A DNA stretch of 5,081 nucleotides from Betaproteobacteria bacterium (GTDB taxonomy: Bacteria; Pseudomonadota; Gammaproteobacteria; Burkholderiales; SG8-39): assembly GCA_005882235.1 (NCBI GenBank), contig VBCT01000281.1, positions 1 to 5,081 of the forward strand, given 5' to 3'. The notes under the pieces are model-generated. The model worked only from the letters and a program-made list of their open reading frames with translations, had not been told where the DNA came from and searched no databases. The translations under genes and the position numbers were made by a program. Positions 1-5,081 of the stretch are shown here, in pieces (position 1 is the stretch's first letter; every line of letters begins with the position of its first letter).

Positions 1-6
1 CCAACG

Positions 7-11
7 AGGAG
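7..11 (+). promoter_or_regulatory. Shine-Dalgarno site for the DoxX gene
   Basis: AGGAG lies five bases before the ATG at 17. It is a near-consensus ribosome binding site and supports that start. The window begins just upstream, so the promoter or any preceding gene cannot be seen. Confidence 0.8.
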
Positions 12-16
12 AAGCC

Positions 17-472
17 ATGAACGAGGCTCAATATCCACCCAGACTGCTGTTTCCGGCTCTCAGGCCCCTTTACGTGTCCCTCGAGCCCTTGTCGTGGCTG
101 CTCGTCCGCTGCGCGTGCGGCCTGATTCTCGCCGTGCACGGCTGGGGCAAGATCTCCCGCGGCGCGGAAGCGATGGCGCCGACGTTCGCGAAGCTGGGGT
201 ACGAGCACCCCGTCGCCCTCGTTTATCTCCTCATCTTCGTGGAGTTCTTCGGCGGAATCGCCATCGCCGCCGGATTGTTCGCGCGCTTCTTCGCGGCCGC
301 GGTCGCGATCGAGATGGCGGTGATCACCTTCGTCCACTACCTGCCCAACGGATTCTCCTGGCTCAACCGCGGCTACGAGTTCACCTTGCTGTGGGGGCTG
401 GTGGCGCTCGCGATTGTCTGGCGCGGCGGCGGGCCCTACTCGCTCGACCGGAGAATCGGCGTCGAGCTATAG
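17..472 (+). CDS. DoxX family membrane protein
   Basis: This is a 151-residue integral membrane protein of the DoxX/DoxD-like family. Seen in the sequence: four hydrophobic segments at about residues 25-46, 65-88, 91-109 and 121-136; an HGWGK motif at 41-45 at the end of the first helix; an acidic residue (Glu76) inside the second helix in FVEFFGG; and a short C-terminal GPYSLDRR tail at 139-146. The length and four-helix layout match the family norm. DoxX homologues are inner-membrane proteins linked in various bacteria to thiosulfate:quinone oxidoreduction or to oxidative-stress membrane complexes, but most members have no assigned substrate and none is claimed here. The ATG at 17 has a good Shine-Dalgarno sequence. 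The gene is first in a tightly spaced series, 28 bases before the next start, so co-transcription with the transporters is likely. Confidence 0.9.
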   Translation: MNEAQYPPRLLFPALRPLYVSLEPLSWLLVRCACGLILAVHGWGKISRGAEAMAPTFAKLGYEHPVALVYLLIFVEFFGGIAIAAGLFARFFAAAVAIEMAVITFVHYLPNGFSWLNRGYEFTLLWGLVALAIVWRGGGPYSLDRRIGVEL

Positions 473-500
473 CCCCTTGCGGCACCCTTGAAAGCCTGAG

Positions 501-1769
501 TTGACCGACCCGCATCGCGGCGGCAGGCCGCCCGCCGCCCCGCCGCAATCCTTCGCCGCGCTCCGCCACCCCGGCTACCGCGCCTATTTCGTCGGCTCGG
601 CGCTGGCGATGATGGCCGATTCGATCGAGCACGTGATCAGCTACTGGATCATTTTCCAGAAATTCCATTCGCCGGCGCTCGGCGGATTCGCGATGCTCTC
701 GCACTGGCTGCCGTTTCTCTTCTTCTCGGTGCTCTCCGGCGCGCTCGCCGACCGCTTCGACCCGCGGCGCATCATCCAGATCGGCATGGCCTTGTTCATG
801 GCCGCCTCGCTCGGCTGGGGCGTGCTGTTCCTCACCGACGCGCTGGAGATGTGGCACGCCGCGGCGCTCCTCGTCATACACGGATTCGCGGGCGTCTTCT
901 GGCACCCTTCAGCGCAGCTCCTGATCCACGACATCGTCGGAACGGCGAACCTCCAGAGCGCGGTGCGCCTCTCCGCCACCGGCCGCTATCTCGGGCTGCT
1001 CTTCGGCCCGGCGGTGGGCGGGGTTTTCCTGCTCGCCTTCGGGCCGGCGCACGGGCTTCTGGTGAACGCGCTGATCTACCTCCCGCTCTTGTTGTGGCTG
1101 TGGAAGGCGCCCTACGGGCCGCGCTTCAGGAAAGGCGCGCCTGCACCGGTGCGGGCGGTGAAGGGGTTCGGCGACATCGCGTCCACGATCGGCAACATCT
1201 CCGGCAACCGCGCCATCGTCTCGATGGTCCTGCTCGCGGGCGTCACGTCGTTTTTCGTCGGCAACGGCTACCAGCCGCAGATGCCGGAGTTCGCGCACGA
1301 TCTCGGCCACGGAGATCCCGACCTGTCCTACAGCATGCTGCTCGCTGCCGACGCGGCGGGAGCCCTGTTCGCGGGGTTCCTGCTCGAGAGCCGCGGCCTC
1401 CTGCAGGCCAAGCCGCGCACGGCCCTGCTGCTCGCGATGCTGTGGTGCTGCGCGATCGGCGGCTTCGCCGCCTCGACGTCCTACGCGCTCGCGCTCGCGA
1501 TTCTGTTCGCCGTCGGCTTCCTCGAGCTTTCGTTCAACGCCATGGCGCAAACGCTGGTGCAGCTGCACGCGCCCGCGCCGATTCGCGGACGCGTGATCGG
1601 GCTCTATATCCTGTGCGCTCTCGGCATGCGCGCCTTCTCGGGCATCACCATCGGCGTCGTGGGCGGGCTCATCGGCATCCACTGGTCGCTCGCCCTTTCG
1701 GCCCTGGTGCTCCTCGCGGTGACCGCGGCATTGCTCGCGTTCACGCTGCGCAGAGCGCGCCTCACATGA
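501..1769 (+). CDS. MFS transporter, EntS/MFS_3 type
   Basis: This is a 422-residue major facilitator superfamily transporter with about 12 hydrophobic segments, expected in the inner membrane. The N-terminus has the FAALRHPGYRAYF lead-in (18-30) and a charged first helix (Asp40, Glu43) typical of the EntS-like MFS_3 group. Motif A lies in the loop between helices 2 and 3 as GALADRFDPRR (80-90), and a second-half IRGRVIG motif is at 361-367. Known members export siderophores, drugs or other small molecules by proton antiport; the substrate here is unknown. The start is TTG: an in-frame TGA at 489 closes the frame upstream, and the first ATG (609) would remove half of helix 1, so TTG at 501 is the only sensible choice. 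Its upstream purine tract (GAAAG, 490-494) is weak, so it may depend on translation of the upstream gene. Its stop overlaps the next start. Confidence 0.9.
   Translation: MTDPHRGGRPPAAPPQSFAALRHPGYRAYFVGSALAMMADSIEHVISYWIIFQKFHSPALGGFAMLSHWLPFLFFSVLSGALADRFDPRRIIQIGMALFMAASLGWGVLFLTDALEMWHAAALLVIHGFAGVFWHPSAQLLIHDIVGTANLQSAVRLSATGRYLGLLFGPAVGGVFLLAFGPAHGLLVNALIYLPLLLWLWKAPYGPRFRKGAPAPVRAVKGFGDIASTIGNISGNRAIVSMVLLAGVTSFFVGNGYQPQMPEFAHDLGHGDPDLSYSMLLAADAAGALFAGFLLESRGLLQAKPRTALLLAMLWCCAIGGFAASTSYALALAILFAVGFLELSFNAMAQTLVQLHAPAPIRGRVIGLYILCALGMRAFSGITIGVVGGLIGIHWSLALSALVLLAVTAALLAFTLRRARLT
1766..1769 (+). promoter_or_regulatory. ATGA stop-start overlap between the two MFS genes
   Basis: The TGA stop at 1767-1769 overlaps the ATG start at 1766-1768. 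There is no strong Shine-Dalgarno sequence just upstream, which argues for translational coupling: ribosomes ending the first transporter reinitiate on the second. The overlap itself is seen directly; the coupling is inferred. Confidence 0.75.
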
Positions 1770-3043
1770 GAACCCTCCGGACATCGCACGGCGCCGATTC
1801 CCGGTACGCCTGGACCCGCCTTTGGATCGCGCTTGCCCTGATGACGATCGGCGGCGCGGGGATGTACTCGATGGCGGTCGTCCTGCCGCCGCTCCAGGCC
1901 GAGTTCGGCATCGCGCGAGGTGATGCCTCGCTTCCTTTCACGCTCACCATGATCGGCTTCGGCTTCGGCGGCATCCTCATGGGGAAACTCTCCGACCGCT
2001 TCGGCGTAATCGTCCCGGTGATGATCGGATCAGTGTGCCTTGGCCTTGGTTTCATCTCCGCGAGTTTCGTGCAGAACCTCTTTCAGTTCACCGCGATCCA
2101 CGGGTTGCTGATCGGGGTCGGAACTTCAGGCACCTTTGTTCCGCTGGTCGCGGACATCACCCTGTGGTTCACGCGCCGGCGCGGCGTCGCGGTGGCGATC
2201 GTGATGAGCGGCAACTACCTCGCGGGCACGGTGTGGCCGCCCCTCATGCAGCAATTCATCGACACCGCCGGCTGGCGCGCGACCTACATGGGGACCGGCC
2301 TGATCTGTTTGCTCGCGATGCCGTTGTTTGCGCTCGCCCTCCGCCGGAAACCGCCCGCGATCTCCGGGCTCGCGCCGGCGGGTGCGGGCGCGCGGGGAGC
2401 GTCGTCGAACCTCGAGCGGCCGCTCGGGTTCTCCCCCAACCGGCTGCAGGGGCTGCTGTGCGTGTCAGGGGTCGCGTGCTGCGTCGCGATGTCCATGCCG
2501 CAGGTGCACATGGTCGCGTACTGCGCGGATCTGGGCTTTCCCGCCGCGCGTGGCGCCGAGATGCTCGCGCTGATGATGGGGTTCGGCATTGTCAGCCGCC
2601 TCGCCTCGGGCTGGATCGCCGACCGAATCGGGGGATTGCGCACGCTGCTGCTGGGCGCTGCGCTCCAGGCAACCGCGCTCGCGCTGTTCCTGCCCTTCGA
2701 CGGTCTGGTCGCGCTCTACGTGGCCTCGGCGCTCTTCGGCCTCTTTCAGGGAGGCATCGTGCCTTCCTACCCCCTTATCGTGCGCGAGCACTTCTCGCCG
2801 CGCGAAGCGGGCTCGCGTACCGGCACGGTGATCATGGCGACGCTCGTCGGGATGGCGCTCGGCGGGTGGATGCCCGGCTGGATTTTCGACATGACCGGCT
2901 CCTACCGCGCGGCGTTCGTCAACGGCGTCGCCTGGAGCCTGGTGACGGCCGGGATCGCGCTCTTTCTCCTGTTTCGCGCGCGTCCCGGTTGGGGCCTGCC
3001 CACGACGCCCGTTGTTCGCAGCGAATCACGCCATCCATCTTGA
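1766..3043 (+). CDS. MFS transporter, OFA/monocarboxylate-like
   Basis: This is a 425-residue major facilitator superfamily transporter with about 12 membrane segments. Seen in the sequence: motif A GKLSDRFG at 73-80; its second-half copy WIADRIGG at 283-290; an aromatic-basic WFTRRRG stretch at 134-140 after helix 4; a polar Gly/Ala-rich central loop at about 193-220; and a GSYRAAF segment before the last helix. This pattern resembles the oxalate:formate antiporter and monocarboxylate transporter branch, whose members usually carry organic anions. That assignment rests on recalled family pattern and no substrate can be read. It is not a duplicate of the preceding MFS gene: the N-terminus, central loop and motif details differ. 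The reading frame stays open far upstream inside the preceding gene, but the MFS fold begins only after the ATG at 1766, so the long upstream extension is a high-GC shadow. Confidence 0.88.
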   Translation: MRTLRTSHGADSRYAWTRLWIALALMTIGGAGMYSMAVVLPPLQAEFGIARGDASLPFTLTMIGFGFGGILMGKLSDRFGVIVPVMIGSVCLGLGFISASFVQNLFQFTAIHGLLIGVGTSGTFVPLVADITLWFTRRRGVAVAIVMSGNYLAGTVWPPLMQQFIDTAGWRATYMGTGLICLLAMPLFALALRRKPPAISGLAPAGAGARGASSNLERPLGFSPNRLQGLLCVSGVACCVAMSMPQVHMVAYCADLGFPAARGAEMLALMMGFGIVSRLASGWIADRIGGLRTLLLGAALQATALALFLPFDGLVALYVASALFGLFQGGIVPSYPLIVREHFSPREAGSRTGTVIMATLVGMALGGWMPGWIFDMTGSYRAAFVNGVAWSLVTAGIALFLLFRARPGWGLPTTPVVRSESRHPS

Positions 3044-3058
3044 ATCCTTGAGACCGTT

Positions 3059-3063
3059 GGAGA
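3059..3063 (+). promoter_or_regulatory. Shine-Dalgarno site for the GST remnant
   Basis: GGAGA lies five bases before the ATG at 3069. A good site in the right place shows that the GST gene originally began at 3069, rather than at the internal ATG at 3233. Confidence 0.7.
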
Positions 3064-3068
3064 ACCCC

Positions 3069-3745
3069 ATGCGCTACGAGCTCTATTACTGGCCCTCGAT
3101 ACAGGGCCGCGGAGAATTCGCGACGTAGCACGAGCGCCGCAGCGCGGCGTTCCCGCGCTGACGCGCTTCCTGGAAGGGAAATCCGACGGACGCCTGCCGT
3201 TCGCTCCGCCGTTTCTGAAAGCGGGGAAGCTGATGATAGCGCAGACGGCGAACATTCTCCTGTGGCTCGCCCCGCGCCACGACCTCGTGCCGAAGAGCCA
3301 GGCGGTGCGCCTCTGGGCGCACCAGCTCCAGCTCACCATCGCCGACTGGCTGGTCGAAGTGCACGATGCGCATCACCCGATCGGGGGCGCCTTCTACTAC
3401 GAGGACCAGAAGCCCGAATCGAAGCGCCGCGCCGCGCACTTCACCGCCGAGCGGCTGCCGAAATTCCTCGGCTACTTCGAACGGGTGCTGGCGCGCGAAA
3501 AAGGCGGCTGGCTTCTCGGCAGGGCATTTTCGTATGCGGACCTGTCGCTTTTCCAGATGATCGCAGGCTTGCGCTATGCTTTTCCCCGCGCGATGGAGAG
3601 GCTGGAGCCGAAATGCCTCCGGTCGGTCGCGCTGCACGAGCGCGTCGCTGCACGCTCGCGCATTGCCGCCTATCTCGCGTCGAAGCGGCGCGTCGCCTTC
3701 AACCAGCACGGCATCTTCAGGCATTATCCGGAACTGGACGCTTAG
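3069..3745 (+). pseudogene. Glutathione S-transferase, disrupted by a 5' frameshifting deletion
   Basis: The gene starts at ATG 3069 and encodes 19 residues with the GST N-terminal beta strand and catalytic-Tyr region (YYWPSIQGRGEF, Tyr7 the likely catalytic residue), then stops at TAG 3126. The rest of a GST reads in a different frame from about 3122 (DVARAP) to TAG 3743-3745 with no further lesion. That part contains the QTANI glutathione-site segment (from 3242), an all-helical C-terminal domain, and the GST N-capping box SYAD at 3530-3541. Intact relatives, as I recall them, have about 13 residues (remainder of helix 1 and strand 2) between GEF and DVAR. Two bases remain where 39 would be expected, so about 37 are missing; restoring them gives 237 residues, a normal GST length. 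The only in-frame ATG in the 3' part (3233) lies inside the G-site domain, so a product from it would lack Tyr7 and much of the thioredoxin-like fold. A sequencing or assembly error is possible. Confidence 0.85.
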
Positions 3746-3751
3746 CGAACC

Positions 3752-3756
3752 GGAGA
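3752..3756 (+). promoter_or_regulatory. Shine-Dalgarno site deciding the solute-binding protein start
   Basis: GGAGA lies five bases before the ATG at 3762. It selects that codon over the long in-frame extension upstream, which would overlap the GST coding sequence and bury the signal peptide. Confidence 0.75.
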
Positions 3757-3761
3757 ATGGG

Positions 3762-4739
3762 ATGAGCTATACGCTGAGATGCACGATCCTGTCGCTGGGC
3801 TTCGTCCTCGTCGCGCTGTCGCCGCTGCCGGCGGCCGCGCAGGAGTATCCGGCGCGCGAAATCCGCTCGATCTGCAACTTCGCGGCGGGATCCGGCGCCG
3901 ACATCCTGGTGCGCTACTACAGTGACAGGCTCGCGAGGCTCGCCGGAAAGCCCGTCCTCGTCGAGAACAAGGTCGGCGCGCAGGGAAACATCGCCACCGA
4001 ATACGTCGCGCGCGCGAAGCCCGACGGCTACACCATCATGATCACGCCGGCCAGCTCCACGCTCGCCGCGGCACGGCACATCTTCAAGCAGCTCTCCTTC
4101 GATCCCGTCAGGGATTTCACGCCGGTCACGACGCTCGCCAAACTGAGCTTCGCGATCGCGGTGGATGCGAAAAGGCCGATCCATTCGATCGCCGAGCTGA
4201 CCGAGTACCTGAAGAAGAAGCCGGGCGACGGCAATTACGCCACCGGCTCGAACACCGGCCTCGTCGCAGCCGAGCTCTACAAGGAAATGGCCGGCCTGAA
4301 GAGCACGCACATCCCGTACAAGGCCGCTCCAAACGCCTTGAGCGACCTGCTGGGCGGAGAAGTGGACTTCATGTCTTACGACGTGACTTTCCTCATCGCG
4401 CAGGCGCGCGCGGGCCGCGTCCGGATGCTCGCGCTCACTTCGGCGACGCGCCTGAGCATGCTCCCGGAGGTGCCCACCATGGCGGAGTCGGGCTTCGCGG
4501 GCTACGACCTCACTCCCTGGTTCGGAGTCGTCGTTCCGGCGGGCACGCCCCGCCTTATCGTCGAGCGGCTCGCCGCCTGGTTCAACCAGATCTCGGCGAG
4601 CGATGAGACGCGCAAGTTTCTCGAGAACGTCGCGACCGACCCGTTTCCGGGCGACTCCGAGTCGATGGCGGCCCTGATCAAGGCGGAAACCGAGAATTGG
4701 GGCAAATACGTGAGACTCGCCAAGATCGAGCCGCAGTAG
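3762..4739 (+). CDS. Tripartite tricarboxylate transporter (Bug/TctC family) substrate-binding protein
   Basis: This is a 325-residue periplasmic solute receptor of the Bug/TctC family. A signal peptide is clear: basic residue Arg6, a hydrophobic core at about 8-22, and a PAAAQ cleavage region (23-27), with cleavage likely after Ala26. The mature protein opens with YPAREIR (29-35), followed by the ligand-loop region FAAGSGADI (40-48) with the conserved Asp47, then KPVLVENKVGAQGNIATEYV (63-82) and ARAKPDGYT (83-91), all hallmarks of the family. Members bind organic acids or other small carboxylated compounds for TctA/TctB permeases, or act as sensors. No tctA or tctB is visible here, as is usual for the many orphan Bug genes of Burkholderiales, so the ligand is unknown. 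It starts 16 bases after the GST stop and probably shares its transcript. The loop AAGSGAD departs from the commoner PGG-type sequence, and Cys38 appears to be the only cysteine of the mature protein. Confidence 0.92.
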   Translation: MSYTLRCTILSLGFVLVALSPLPAAAQEYPAREIRSICNFAAGSGADILVRYYSDRLARLAGKPVLVENKVGAQGNIATEYVARAKPDGYTIMITPASSTLAAARHIFKQLSFDPVRDFTPVTTLAKLSFAIAVDAKRPIHSIAELTEYLKKKPGDGNYATGSNTGLVAAELYKEMAGLKSTHIPYKAAPNALSDLLGGEVDFMSYDVTFLIAQARAGRVRMLALTSATRLSMLPEVPTMAESGFAGYDLTPWFGVVVPAGTPRLIVERLAAWFNQISASDETRKFLENVATDPFPGDSESMAALIKAETENWGKYVRLAKIEPQ

Positions 4740-4759
4740 GTACCGCGCGAACCGCAGGC

Positions 4760-5081
4760 CTAGCGTCTCGCGACGATGATACGGCGCGCATCGCGCGCCA
4801 GGACGCGCCCGGGGAGCCCCTGCCGCCTGAGCTTCTCGTAGAAATGCGGCGTCATGATCGCGAAAGCTTCGCCGTGCCCGTCCCAGCGCCCGAGAAACTC
4901 CTCGACCGACGCGACGTATTTTCCAGGTTCGGCCGCGATGCCCGGCGCGAGCTCGTCCTTGTAGCCGACCAGAGTCACGGGGCGGCCGAGATAGAAGGGG
5001 ACGCTCTGATCGAAGCTCGCCACGCTGTAGAAGGGCGGCTCCCGCGGAAACCGCAGCTTTTCGCCGACCACGGTTTCAATG
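4760..5081 (-). CDS. ArnT-like (PMT superfamily) glycosyltransferase, C-terminal fragment
   Basis: This is the last 106 codons of a minus-strand gene whose 5' part lies beyond the right edge. The frame is open to the edge: codons for Ile-Glu-Thr precede the GTG at 5071, so that GTG is an internal valine and not the start. Visible features are PFYSVASFDQSVPFYLGRPV, then TLVGYKDEL, a FAIMTPHFYEKL segment and an ending in LARDARRIIVARR. This resembles the soluble periplasmic tail of ArnT-like lipid-linked sugar transferases of betaproteobacteria, which add sugars such as aminoarabinose to lipid A or related acceptors. The catalytic first periplasmic loop and membrane helices are outside the window, so the family call rests on the tail alone and the sugar is unknown. 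It converges on the solute-binding gene with only 20 bases between stop codons. Confidence 0.7.
   Translation of the reverse strand, partial: IETVVGEKLRFPREPPFYSVASFDQSVPFYLGRPVTLVGYKDELAPGIAAEPGKYVASVEEFLGRWDGHGEAFAIMTPHFYEKLRRQGLPGRVLARDARRIIVARR

Noticed and set aside
851..1765. Upstream in-frame extension of the second MFS gene.
   Set aside because: It translates to Arg/Ala/Gly-rich low-complexity sequence inside a well-supported MFS gene in another frame. The real protein begins at the ATG at 1766.
2035..3051. A 338-codon plus-strand frame overlapping the second MFS gene.
   Set aside because: The translation is Arg/Ala-rich with no hydrophobic periodicity or motif. It is an out-of-frame shadow of the MFS gene.
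3086..3724. Long minus-strand open frame (212 codons) opposite the GST region, along with similar antisense frames at 381-905, 909-1784 and 3717-4310.
   Set aside because: These are rich in Arg, Glu, Gly and Ala with no recognisable domain. They mirror the codon bias of real high-GC genes on the other strand, where the convincing families lie.
3041..3745. MFS-GST fusion by readthrough: the 3' GST part lies in the same frame as the second MFS gene, with only the TGA at 3041 between them.
   Set aside because: The frame match is a chance result of the GST frameshift. The GST has its own start and ribosome binding site, and the intervening residues carry no domain.
3576..3761. Upstream in-frame extension of the solute-binding protein.
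   Set aside because: It overlaps the GST 3' end in another frame and would hide a textbook signal peptide. The Shine-Dalgarno site at 3752-3756 marks the start at 3762.
4737..4762. Possible bidirectional terminator between the convergent genes, with TAGG and CCTA arms.
   Set aside because: The outer arms pair for only four bases (they are essentially the two stop codons), the inner pairing is interrupted and there is no T-tract.

Overview
The window is high-GC bacterial chromosomal DNA (roughly two thirds G+C by eye). It most resembles a betaproteobacterium of the Burkholderiales type. The main reasons are a Bug-family (TctC-like) periplasmic binding protein with no transport partners beside it, and a convergent ArnT-like glycosyltransferase tail of a style common in that group. 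The assignment is inferred from gene families; there is no rRNA or other phylogenetic marker here.

Five plus-strand genes run head to tail with very short gaps and look like one transcription unit. They are a small DoxX-family membrane protein (17-472), an EntS/MFS_3-type transporter with a TTG start (501-1769), a second MFS transporter of a different subfamily that overlaps it by an ATGA junction (1766-3043), a glutathione S-transferase broken near its 5' end (3069-3745), and a tripartite-tricarboxylate-type solute-binding protein with a signal peptide (3762-4739). Facing them on the minus strand is the C-terminal end of an ArnT-like glycosyltransferase (4760 to beyond the right edge), with only 20 bases between the two stop codons.

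No single pathway is evident. The genes suggest small-molecule traffic at the envelope (two exporters or importers and one periplasmic receptor) plus redox or detoxification functions (DoxX, GST), but no substrate can be read from the sequence. The most informative observation is the GST lesion. The N-terminal catalytic Tyr segment is in one frame and hits TAG at 3126, while the rest of the protein continues intact in another frame from about 3122 to a normal C-terminus. This fits a deletion of about 37 bases.

I found no RNA genes, CRISPR array, insertion sequence, notable repeats or convincing terminator, and no previously undescribed system. No gene-free stretch exceeds 30 bases.
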